Below, piece by piece: positions 44,219-55,079 of a stretch of 64,000 bases of DNA. This DNA comes from Perilla frutescens (taxonomy: Eukaryota > Streptophyta > Magnoliopsida > Lamiales > Lamiaceae). Where the stretch lies: positions 68,283,380 to 68,347,379 of the forward strand of contig BRKX01000002.1 of the NCBI GenBank assembly GCA_026008535.1, written 5' to 3'. The notes beneath the pieces were generated by a model that made no database searches, was not told where the DNA came from, and was given only the letters and a program-made list of their open reading frames with translations. How positions within the stretch are numbered: the stretch's first letter is position 1; the number at the start of each line of letters is the position of its first letter. A program made the position numbers and the translations under genes.

Positions 44219-47175
44219 CTAAAGCAGTTTCAATGGATTGGTCAAATAAATCAAAATTATAGTAGTTCGTTCGCACTCCTGAAAAAATCTACCCTATCAT
44301 AAAAGCAGGAGGAGCGTCGCCGGCGTATGGGACGGCGGCGGAGGAGCGGCGACAGTTGGGAAATGGAGAGACGTTAAGGGTTTTTTTTGAAAGTGAAACA
44401 TTATTAGGGATTTTTATTTCGTCATTATTATCAGTTTCTTTTTTTTTTAGTTGTAAAACTTAGAATATTAATTCTAATTTATAAATAAATTAAGCAAACA
44501 AGTCAACACCTAAATTCGAAAATTAGCAATAAGTAGGAATTAAATATGACAGATTTATGTAATCGTAGGGGTTTGTAGCCCTCCCAAACCAAACCTCTCG
44601 AGAGAATCATATTTGTGAATGTATAATTTAAATTGAAATACTACTGATTATACATCTTTTGTTGAGTTAGCCCTCTAGACTAACTGAAAAATGAAAATAC
44701 ACACTTGAATTTACTATATAAGTTGAGCTATGATAAATATTTTCATTACGTAGGTACTTCTTTTTTTAAAAAAAAAAATCATAGAAAAAGTAGATGTGTT
44801 ATAATAGATAAATATTATGCACCCTCTTATTGGATATTAGGCATAAATTATTTCATGTTCAAGATTATATTAAATATATAGATAATGTATTTTTTTTTGA
44901 AGGAGAATTGAGATGATGCATTTGGAACAATTATTGCCTTAGCCAAATTGATTAATGACTGCATCACATGTATGAAACATTCAAACACCAATCGTTTGAT
45001 CATTATTATATATGGATTTATAAATTTTCAGACGTGATTATGTAAAAATAAATAAAAATCCTCAAACGCATTTCATTACCACCACACAGACTGTGGATTA
45101 ATAAAATATTGAGATGATTCTATAAATAAATTTCAGATTGATTATTTGAATATTGAAATGGAAAAAACGAGAGTAAAATAATTTATAATAATGTACTAAG
45201 TTTAAACTTCATCTATAGGTACGAATCGTGATAGAATTGTGAGTCTGCCATCGCCATTTCCGATCATTTTATTATAAAGTACATCGCAATTTTTTAGATA
45301 ATCATAGGAGTGATCTTGCGTTATCCATCAAATTGATCAAGTTATTGAATACATCACCAGTCTCATTCCAAATATATAATACAATGATGTAATGACGGTA
45401 TTATTCTAACAAATATAACATGCACTGCCAATTCAAAGGTACATGCTATGGAACCAGCTAAATGCAAAGACTTTATGAAATCATTGTTGAAGAAAATACT
45501 AGTACATTGGGTCATCCATAATAATATATTTAATTAATTGACCAACTACAACAGTAGGCTAAAAAATTCCCTTTTTTTTGTTGTCAAAGGTAACCCGCTC
45601 ATACCTATTGGTGTTGGTGGTGGAATTCGAAAAGGTCTCAAGATAACATCATTCCACCACTAGGCCATCCCAAAGGGACAAAAAAAAATCCCAATTTTAA
45701 AACAATAGGAACTAGTCTAACCTTTATTAATTAAATATTTTTTCCAGTTTTTATAATATTATCAAATTTTTTTAAAAAATGAAGAAAATGCTGAGTTTCT
45801 TTTAGAAAATTTAGACGAAAAAAAACCAGTCTTAGATCATCTACAACAATTTTTTTACTACATTTCTACTAGAAGCTACAATGTTTTTCATTTATGCAAA
45901 CATAATGTTGAAATTTTATTGAAAGACTGTTAAATTAAAAAATAAGTGGAGTAAGAAAACAATGACCGGTGATTGGATTTGGTACACCCCTAATCTACCC
46001 TAAGATAGGTCTCACCCCTACCATAAGATAAGATGAGATGTAGACAAAATGTACAACCCATGAAAACGACACCTTAAAGCTGTTGTGAAAGGGAGCCACC
46101 TTAAAAACTCCAAAACACAATCCTAACTCATTTTGACCATTTTGTCCAAAAAAAGGTTGTATTGCACCCACCACTTGTTCAATCAAATCAGGAAATTCCA
46201 GAGGGAAGGGGCCTTCTAGCTAAGGCCATTTTGGCCCCCTTCAACCAGAGATGCATGTGATCTGCAAGTTAGGCTCTTGACAACGTGTAATTTTACTCCT
46301 CTCGTAAATGTAACAGGAAATCTCGCTACTTCAAGAACACCAACTTTACCAAATTTTAACACGACGTTTCATGCCATATGTTCGATAAATTTATGAGTCG
46401 GGCTGAGCTCTTTCACACGATTGCTGCACAAATAGGCCTTAGAAATGAAGACAGTCGATCTAATGATCAGCTAAACATGCTCAAATGGCCTTAACAACTA
46501 AGAGACTGACTCTCTTCACCTCTAATCCTATAGAAATAGAATTTGATCTCCAAGATTCAAGCAGACACTATGATAAAAACGTAAAGTAGTGATATAGCTA
46601 TCAAATAAAGAAACAACTCCTAAAAAAATTAAAAAGCATCCAGCAATTCCATCTTTTCTCCATGTACTACAGCAAGAAAACTACATACTGTAACAGAGAT
46701 ATTTATTTGATTCAGGCCATGTATATAATTCAAACATTCACAATTCCGATGAAGGCAGCACGAAACCAAGCACGTGATTACAATCGAGCAGAATCGACTG
46801 TTGTTACATTAGAAGCAAGAATCAGAAGGAGACCCCTTTCTACCACAGCTGATAGGACAACAGCCCTAACATATTCATTTCAATGGGACCATAAAAGCAA
46901 GCAGAAATTATGTATTCTACTATAAAAGGCTCCCTTGATTCGAAGGATCCAAGTTTGAATCGACAATTTAACTGCAAAGCAGTGGACCGACTCGTCACTC
47001 TAATAGCGGTAAATCATGCCAAACAGAAAGGATAAATTAAAATCATGTAGAATTAAGAAGGCACACTTTTAAGGCTGGTGGCCCCGTTTGGACAATTTCT
47101 AACACATAATGCAATCAGAATTAATCACATCAGGTTTCTATCGAGTAGATAGGCCTACCACGAAAAGGAATCCCA
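44219..47175. other. Spacer between CLP1 and the LOG gene
   Basis: CLP1 leader and promoter at 44219-44400, then AT-rich sequence. A SINE sits at 45572-45680 and the LOG 3' UTR at the right end. Bases 45960-46330 are GC-richer and look like a transposon or gene remnant without definable ends. No gene recognised. Confidence 0.45.
45572..45680 (-). mobile_element. tRNA-derived SINE, minus strand
   Basis: On the minus strand it starts near GGGATGGCCTAGTGGTGGAA (box A-like). It has a degenerate box B (CTTTTCGAATTCC) and ends in a poly(A) run (plus-strand T8 at 45572-45579). The head matches the SINE at 6721. Confidence 0.75.
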
Positions 47176-49269
47176 TCATGTCTTCCTTTCTGTTGGGTAA
47201 TTTCCCAGTTCCTCCATCTGCCAGCTTTCATGAGGCGCGACATGGTCATCAAAAGGGGAGTGTTGCTGCAAATTTCAATAAAATGGACCGTGAAAAAAGT
47301 CTCCTTCTATATAATGACAATAGTTCAATCAGCATCTATCGCTACAGAAACATGTAGTCTCCCTAATGCTCTGTAGGTTGGTAGGTGAAATAATCCTATT
47401 CAAGAAAGCACTAAGCCATGGTAGTAGTGGTGATATGGATATGGCCTATGCTATTATTTACTACCATGTCAACAGCTACGAAGGCAACATATATGAACTA
47501 CTTATCATCGTAAAAATATGTATACATCGATTAGCAGAAACGAGGGCTTACACATCATATCATATGGAAGCATGAGTGCATAACACAATACTTAAAAACT
47601 CTAACTGCTCTCAGGATCATAAGATTATGTTACAGAATCAAAAAGTGAAATGTACCTCCATTTGTGTTAGCAGCTCTTCTGCAGTAGGAGCTGAGAGAAC
47701 TATGTGTCTAGCACCGGGCTTTATGAAGCCTTCTTCGACTCCCTTGTCAAATAATGTGAGCAAAGGGTCGTAGTAGCCATCAACATTGAGCAAACCAACC
47801 TGTCCATATGCCATTCACATCAAAAGTAAATAACTGAATTCGTATACCCCACAACATGAGGACAGATGAATCACCGGCTTTTTATGGATTCCAAGTTGTG
47901 CCCAAGTTATCATCTCCAGTAATTCTTCCATTGTTCCATATCCTCCTAAAAGTTCAGAAAACAAGAATAACACGTTCAACTATAAAAAGTTTATAAATCA
48001 ATACAAGGGAAGACTTCATTTTCTACGACATATTTAACTTTGATCTTCATCGTTACCAGGAAGAGCAATAAACGCCTCAGCCTCACGAGCCATTTCAGCT
48101 TTACGCTCATGCATGTCAGAAACAATCTTTACATCCCCAACAGTCTCTCCTGATATCTGTAAGTGCAATAGAAATCCATAGTGCCTTCTTTGAACATAAC
48201 TAGTATATATTACATGAAAACTGGCATATCAAAGCTAGCTGAAAAATTCAAATCGATTCGAGTTTACCATATCCCTAACCAAGATATAGATATAAAAACA
48301 TCCAAGATATGATATATGAAAGTGCAAGAGAAATCAATAGTGCCTTATTTGAACATAACTAGTATATTACATGAAAATTGGCATATCAAAGCTGGCTGCA
48401 AAATTCAACTCAATTCGAGTTTACCATATCCACAACCAAGATATAGATATAAAAACATCCAAGATTTCAGCCAACTCGAAAAACAGCAACATCGGCAAGA
48501 CGATTAGGGATAAAAGTATCGACTAATTTTTGTAATATAAATAGATAAATTAACTTCAATGCAGATAAGACTCGATATGATGAAAGAGAAGCTGCAAAAA
48601 TCTTGAAATATACCTCGATAGGAACCAGAGCTTTTGGGATTACTCTGCACATTCAAGCAATAAGGGCAATCAAGATAAGGCTATGGTATTAAGCCCGAAA
48701 TCATATATTACATTCATTTAAATTAATCCTTACCCAAGAACATGACAACCACCATCATAAACTCTCTGGGACAATAATCCCATGAGCCCTACACTCCCAC
48801 CTCCATAAACCAAGTTTATTTTCCTACTCACCTGCACTTACAATCACAAATTATAAAATTCATATTTTGCATAACCAAAGCAAAACAATCCCAAATAGAT
48901 TGTAAACAAAACCATAATAATCCCAATGTTAAGATAATCAAACTAGTTCCCTTCTCAAAATAAATAAAAATCAAGAACAGTTCATAATACATGACACCAT
49001 GAACACATTCATTCAGAGCTCAATCCTACAAAAATAACACAAGAACCCTCAAAAAAAGGTCAATGTTTTTGTCAACCTATGTCAACCATGATTAAGATTT
49101 CAATCCAATATTGACTCTCAGTTTGCAAGAAAAACTGGAAAAATCAACAAACCAGTTCATTTCCCAAGTCAATAGCAGCATCACTGAAGATTTTTCTGTG
49201 GCCTGGATTACTCCCGCAGAATACACAGATTTTCTTGAAATTGTTACCGCTTCTTGAATTGCTTTCCAT
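47176..49269 (-). CDS. LOG8: Cytokinin riboside 5'-monophosphate phosphoribohydrolase (LOG8-like)
   Basis: Seven coding exons on the minus strand: 49153-49269, 48734-48831, 48614-48644, 48057-48156, 47875-47945, 47656-47799 and 47176-47265. All are GT-AG and join in frame to 216 aa, the standard LOG length. Starting [20 protein letters not shown], the protein has the Rossmann-like LOG fold with [21 protein letters not shown], the signature PGGYGTMEE and the IKPGARHIV segment. LOG enzymes release active free-base cytokinin from its nucleotide in one step in the cytosol. The C terminus ([19 protein letters not shown]) resembles the LOG8 branch more than LOG1/3/5/7, so the symbol is a close-homologue guess. 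Nothing looks broken. Confidence 0.95.
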
Positions 49270-50980
49270 ATCAAAATTCAAATCTTGTCACGCTATCAAA
49301 AATTTAATCTTTACTTATGTACTTGCTCACTGAATGCGAGAGCTAAAAGATAAAACAAAATAATCCACAGTTTTCTTATATCTCACTCCCATAAATACAT
49401 ACACGGTAATACTAATAAGCCCATATTTCAACAGACACGAAATAGACAAGACAATATTTTTAAAAAAAATGGAAAAAAGTAAAAGGAAAAAAAAAACAAA
49501 AAGCAATCTGGGTATTTCTTGATTTACTGAATAAAGAAGGCCAAGAAAATCAACAAAGGTTTATCAGACGTGTCTGCGGCTTATGTTTGTGTGTGTTTTT
49601 GCAAAACTGGTTATTTAATGATTAAAGAAAACATTAGGCAGCCCACATACTCTATTTCTGTCGGCTTTTCAAAATTTGATAAACCAAATTTGCTATGAAT
49701 ATAAATCTAAAAAGATTTGAATACATCAGAAATCCGACTTTCGAGCAAGATCAATACATGATAGTTGAACCTACTTCATATATCTTATAATATTAATTTA
49801 TTTGAGCTAACTCTAGTTTTTTAATTATTGGATTTGATTGATTCAGCATGAAATTCAGAGTCGTACAAGAAGGCCACTCAATGTTACATGAAAATGATGA
49901 AATTGCTTCAATTATATTATTTGAATTGGTCTGCCCAGAGCATCAATTTCCCTTCATTCAATGCCACTTCACCCCCTATGATCAAATTGCTCCAATACAT
50001 TCTTTATTTTTTATTTTTTATTTTTTATTTTTTAAGATTCACCCATATACAATAGTCTTTATAAAAGTTTGACAACATTAGTGTAGGAAGAGAGGTGTTA
50101 ATTGGAGTAGTGATCTCGTTTTAAAATTATCAAATATATTAGTGTAGGAAGAAAAGGTATTAGTTGGAATATTTATATGATATGTGTAGAATGTAGATAG
50201 ATACAAAAATGGGGTTGTCTGTACTATATATTACGTCAAAATATAGGCAAATATATGTGATTATATAAATATGAGTACCGATATTATTTTAAGAGTATTT
50301 GCTGATAATTAACCTTTCGAAACACACTCCCCCAAAGAGTATTTGCTCCAAAATTCTCCAATAGGCTGGTGGAAGTCAATCGAATGTTGATTTTTTATTT
50401 TTTTGGTTATGTTTAAATTTTCCTAATTCGAAATTATTGATGACTAGCTTAGTTGATTCTCTCTAGTGTTTAAATCTCTAAAGAATTTAGCGATTTATTT
50501 GAGATTCTTTTAAGAAAAAATTATGAATGTGATTGTGACTAAAGAAAGTTGTATCTAACATGTTTTTCCACTTTAGATTGTTTTTAATGGATCTTCTATT
50601 TAGTCCAACTCAGCCAAACTCTCCTTTCACCCAACAAAAAATTGGAGATTCACATTAAATTTACCAAATTCAGAAGCAAAGTTACGATTCGTCTCTCTCT
50701 TTCTCTCTTCTTTAATAATAGTCGACTGTCGTCTCTTTAAATTAGTTTGACAAATTTTGTTCGACACCTCAAAAAGGAAAAAAAAATTGAAAGAAAGAGT
50801 AATTACTTGGACAAATTTTAGATACCGAATCAATAAAAAAAGTAGAGGGCCCCAAATGTCCTCTTCCCTTCACCTCTGCTTACACCTGTCAAACTCGTCG
50901 GGCCGGGCCTGTAGCCCGAGTCCATTGGACCAGCGCAAGAAATTGGACTGGCCCAAAAACTTTCATATTTTAAATATTTA
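49270..50980. other. LOG upstream region and spacer, no gene seen
   Basis: The promoter and leader of the LOG gene occupy the first few hundred bases. A T/A-rich repeat (TTTTTTA)n is at 50003-50035. The segment 50860-50960 (GTCGGGCCGGGCCTGTAGCCC) is GC-rich and reads like the end of a hAT-type remnant. No gene recognised. Confidence 0.4.
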
Positions 50981-50984
50981 AGGG

Positions 50985-51024
50985 GCTATAAAGAGAAAAA
51001 TGGGGGTTATGAATAGAATTACCC
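50985..51024 (-). mobile_element. Single orphan end of a Mutator-like MITE
   Basis: ATAAAGAGAAAAATGGGGG and GAATAGAATTACCC match the right end of the element at 62775-63681. No matching left end is found upstream, so this is a truncated copy. Confidence 0.6.
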
Positions 51025-51465
51025 TTAAATTTTGTCCCAACTTGTATGAAAATCAGTTTGGGTCTGGCTAGGCCGTCGGGTTGACCCACTCTTTATAGCT
51101 TCTACGGAATTGTCGATGCTACCCAAACGGGCACAGTGCCGGGTTTGGGTATTTTACTTTTTAATTTTTATTTTTTTTTGCAAATAATATTATGGGAATA
51201 TAAACGGCAACATTAGTATGTTAATTATGTTCGTTATGGTTTTTTGGTCTCCTACTAAGTAAATGACATATGTGTGTTTTTTAACAGCATCGTGTGAAAA
51301 ATCACAACATTGCTGTTTACATAGTAGGAGGAAAAAAAATCGAGAACAATATAATTAACATTTACTTAAGAAGTAAGATGTGTGTCCCCAAAATATTTTA
51401 AAAAATAAAATGAAAAAGTCAGGCAACTTGGCCGTTTGGGCAGCATTGGCTTTTCCATACCCATA

Positions 51466-51830
51466 CGTAGCTATACATTTGTTAATAACATAACATATCG
51501 GCTTAAAATATATAGTTTAGATTGTATCGAGCATAAAATATAAGTTGTTCTTATTAAACTAATTTTAAATTTTTTTATGATCGTTTTATTATATTATGGG
51601 AAAATATGCCGTAAGTGTTGTCGGGTAAAGTAAATTATTGTGATAGAAACTTTACTGCTCATACCTTTAAATCTAAAGAATGATAATAAAAAGTTTAAAG
51701 GTATTTGTAATGTCATTGTTGACATATGCTACAAAATGTGATTAGCTCATGAATCATGATGCAGATGCAGATGCAGTGTAGCAAAATTTGCTATACTAGA
51801 ATAAACATACCCGACTAGATATTGAATCAT
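51466..51830 (+). pseudogene. Gutted tandem copy of the PMEI gene (promoter and 3' end only)
   Basis: Bases 51466-51600 align with the PMEI upstream region (51905-52040), sharing CTATACATTTGTTAATAACA and GCATAAAA. Bases 51605-51830 align with the end of the PMEI gene (52735-52935): AAGTGYTGYCGG, GTTTAAAG, ATCATTGTTG-like and AAAATGTGATTAGCTCA around the same stop codon. The last codons are still open (KFKGICNVIVDIC then stop). About 700 bases between them (signal peptide and most of the domain) are missing, so it cannot make the protein. Confidence 0.75.
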
Positions 51831-52229
51831 ACAAAATTATAAAAAAAAATAAATAAATTATAGGGGCCAAAAAACGTCCCGTCACCTCTGCGGCTCGTCG
51901 TCGTCGGCTCTACCTATACATTTGTTAATAACAACACTCAAAATATTATATTTAGCTTGTATGGCGCGCGCGGGCATAAAACTATATTTTTTTATTAAAT
52001 AATCTTAATGTTCTATACCGTCTTTGATTATATTATAGCAAATATAATTAAAAAATCTTAATCTTATATTCATTGGCCATTATATTGTATATGGGAAATT
52101 CATTTAGTGTTTCTTCACTCAAATAATAACGGAAATTAGATCAACACAAGAAAATCCTACAGCATATGCTATATTAACGATTCAAATTTGGAGAAACTAA
52201 AACCATTAAAATCCACCTAACAAAAAAAA

Positions 52230-52880
52230 ATGAGATTTCACCTTTTATTCTTGATGATATTTTTTTCTTCCTCAATCAACAAAATCACTCTCACAACTGC
52301 CATAGATCCTAACAAGAAGGTCGCAAAGAATTTTACACACGAACGGAATTTACCCAGTACACATCCTTGGATAGCCATTACGGGCTACCCCCGCCAACAG
52401 AAAAAGAATGGCATAGAGGAATACATTACCAACATTTGTTCGAAATCATCAAATCGCATCCTATGTTACAATGTTTTGAAAGAGCAAATCAAGAATGGTC
52501 CCATAGTTAAGACAACGATTAAAACCCTAGCAATAGGAACGATGAATAGGGGCGAGGCTCTTGCAATAGACACGCACAAGATGACTGTAGTGATGCACAA
52601 CAACTTAGTCGATCCCACACGACAAGTAAGACAAAGATATCAAACGTGTATGTCGGAATACTTCAAAGCCAAAGAAAAACTTGCCAATGCAAGAGGGTTT
52701 ATGCAGATGGTTGGAGATAAAGAGGTGATCAAGAGTTATGTTAAAAGTGCTGCCGGTGGAGTTAGTTCTTGCGATAGAGGCTTTAATAAGCCACCACAAA
52801 TACCCTTAAATCTCAAGAATGCTAATCGAAAGTTTAAAGATCTTTGTAGTATCATTGTTGCTATATGCATGAAAATGTGA
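52230..52880 (+). CDS. Plant invertase/pectin methylesterase inhibitor (PMEI) domain protein
   Basis: Single exon, 216 aa. A signal peptide (FHLLFLMIFFSSS, cleavage near residue 24) directs it to the apoplast. The PMEI four-helix domain shows the first disulphide pair as ICSKSSNRILC and the second as YQTCMSEY and SSCDRGF. An extra pair of cysteines lies at the end (LCSIIVAIC). Family members bind and inhibit either cell-wall/vacuolar invertases or pectin methylesterases; which one cannot be decided from sequence. The usual hydrophobic helix features are weaker than in classic members, and a basic, asparagine-rich stretch (about residues 25-65) precedes the domain. It may be a fast-evolving member. 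It lies downstream of a gutted tandem copy. Confidence 0.85.
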   Translation: MRFHLLFLMIFFSSSINKITLTTAIDPNKKVAKNFTHERNLPSTHPWIAITGYPRQQKKNGIEEYITNICSKSSNRILCYNVLKEQIKNGPIVKTTIKTLAIGTMNRGEALAIDTHKMTVVMHNNLVDPTRQVRQRYQTCMSEYFKAKEKLANARGFMQMVGDKEVIKSYVKSAAGGVSSCDRGFNKPPQIPLNLKNANRKFKDLCSIIVAICMKM

Positions 52881-54480
52881 TTAGCTCAGGATGCATTATG
52901 TATATTGTGTAAAATTTATTATTATGCTGAAATAAACATATTTTTAGGGGACTAAGAGAGTACGTGCAGTTGTTGGCCTGGCCCTACTTCATGACATGGC
53001 TCACTGCCACGATTTTAAGATGGACTTGGCTCATTGAATTGTTGGCTTGAAAAAAACATACCAACCTGACTTCAAGTGTGTCTTGGTTGGCTCGGGCTGG
53101 ACTAATTACCCATTTGACACTTCTACTCGAGAATAATGATGCCCCTCTTTCAAATAAATTGAAAGTCCGGAAGGACTTCAGAGATTGCTGTATAGTTAAT
53201 GCTTTGGTTGATTGAACCAATGACTAAAATGTTATAGTTTCGAACCACATAAACACATTATAGGTTGATCGAGACGGTAGGATTTGCCTAGTGCAATTTG
53301 TCGATCCCATATAATTTGCACGCTCTATAGTAAATTGTTTTTTTATTAAATAGCTAATGAATTTAATTGTTTATTTGATTTATTGAAGCTTGTGATACTA
53401 GGTCGATGGTCCATAAGATTCGAGCAATAACTTAAATATCAGTAAAATTCGGGAATATTTGATATTTCGAGTATACTCTTGTAACTAATAGAATCATAGT
53501 CTATCTAAGACTTAGAGCTTTGGACGAAACAAGAATGAAACTGGGTTAGAAAGATAAATTGTTATAATTAAATAATAATGGTTTATAAAAAGGAGATCGC
53601 AACCCTTCAATTCATGTCAAACAATATTTTATGCAAATCAAGTTGGGAGCTTAGAATTTTATTTGGATGCCCAAGTGTAAAGAAGAAATGTCCAAAGAGG
53701 TATTTTTCCTTTTCTTCATTCAATTAAAATAAATTTAGTTTGCAGGATCTTGGGTTTTTATACCACAAAATAATTAGTGAAAACCAAACTTTCCGATTTT
53801 AATTAAAAATTCCCATAAAAAGGTGCATTAAATCTTAAAAATAATCCAAAACATTCCTTTTTATTTCATGAGAATGAAACGATTATTCCACTTTATCTAA
53901 CGTGGAATAAATTTCTCATTGACCAAAACGTGAAAGTAAAACTGAGATTCTTTCTTATATTATAATCTTTTTCCTCTTTAGTAAGAGATTATTCGTTCCA
54001 AAATTGATGATTAACTTACCATGATTAGCGTTCGAATTTCGATCAGATAAGTATTCGTGATCCACTTAAAATCCATATTTATCATAAGAATTATTCGAAA
54101 TCTCCATTAATATTTATGAATATGAATCTCATCAGAATTCTAATTATATGCAAAAGCTAAATTTTTTAATTCAAATTCACACCAACGCAACACGAGCATG
54201 TTCAGACGTTATCAAATCAAACTTGGTTGTTAACAAGTCAAATAAATTTCCAGAAAGTTGGAAATATACAAAAATGAGTGATGTTGAATATTTGAATGAA
54301 TCCAATTCTAGTTTCAATCAATTTTATTATATATCAATATGACGCGTTTAATTGTCTCATTCCTAAATACAAAAAATAATATAAAATGAATTTCGGCGGT
54401 TGATTAGGGACCAGATTTTCCCCTGCTCGTTTCAATTGCTTAAAAAAATATTCCTAAAATTTTTCCCCTAAAATCTTTCC
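52881..54480. other. Spacer with a hAT-like remnant, no gene seen
   Basis: Bases about 52948-53127 are GC-richer, with GGCTTGGCTC-style words, and end TTTGACACTTCTA, the inverted form of a hAT-type end (TAGAAGTGTCAAA). No target duplication was found. The rest is AT-rich. Confidence 0.35.
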
Positions 54481-54965
54481 GGTCAATCCAACGATAACAA
54501 CCAGGAGCGGAACCGAGGAAATTGGAAGGAAAAAGAGAAAATCGTTTTCTAATAAACAACCCCATTCTAATTCTTCGAAGACTAATTCAAATTGGGTTCT
54601 TTATTTTCAAGAAAAGCCTCCACCTTTTCATCCTCCACATATAATTCAGAGGCTTTTTCTTGATTTAAAGATTCCGATTCCTATTGGGTTCTTCTCGTTC
54701 GTTTTTCAAGATTCGATTGGGATTTTATTAAAGATTTTGGTTTTGATTGAATCATAATTGTGAATTCATGGCGGTCGTGTTTGGATTGTGAAGCTGTTGT
54801 TCTTGCTGTGAATTTTGATGAATCTTGATTTTAGTGAAGAAGACTGGCTTGTGAACATAGGGTTTGTTCCCAGGCCGTTGATTTTGCCTGTTGTGAAGAA
54901 ATTATTTCGCCTCTCTATTTCGAGAGATAGATGGGATAAGGAGTTCTATGAATTGCAGGGTGGTT

Positions 54966-54992
54966 AATATATATATATATATATATATATAT
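54966..54992. repeat. TA microsatellite in the carrier gene leader
   Basis: (TA)13 about 90 bases before the ATG of the mitochondrial carrier gene. Confidence 0.95.
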
Positions 54993-55079
54993 AAGCAGCT
55001 GCTTTTTATTCTTTTTGGTAGAAAATTGGGCTGAGGATTTGATCTTTGGAATTATATAGTCGAGATTGAAAGATTTAAG

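Noticed and set aside
52948..53127. A second defined hAT element
   Set aside because: The right end looks hAT-like, but the left end (AGGGGACTAAGAG) pairs poorly and no 8-bp duplication was found. Listed only as a possible remnant.
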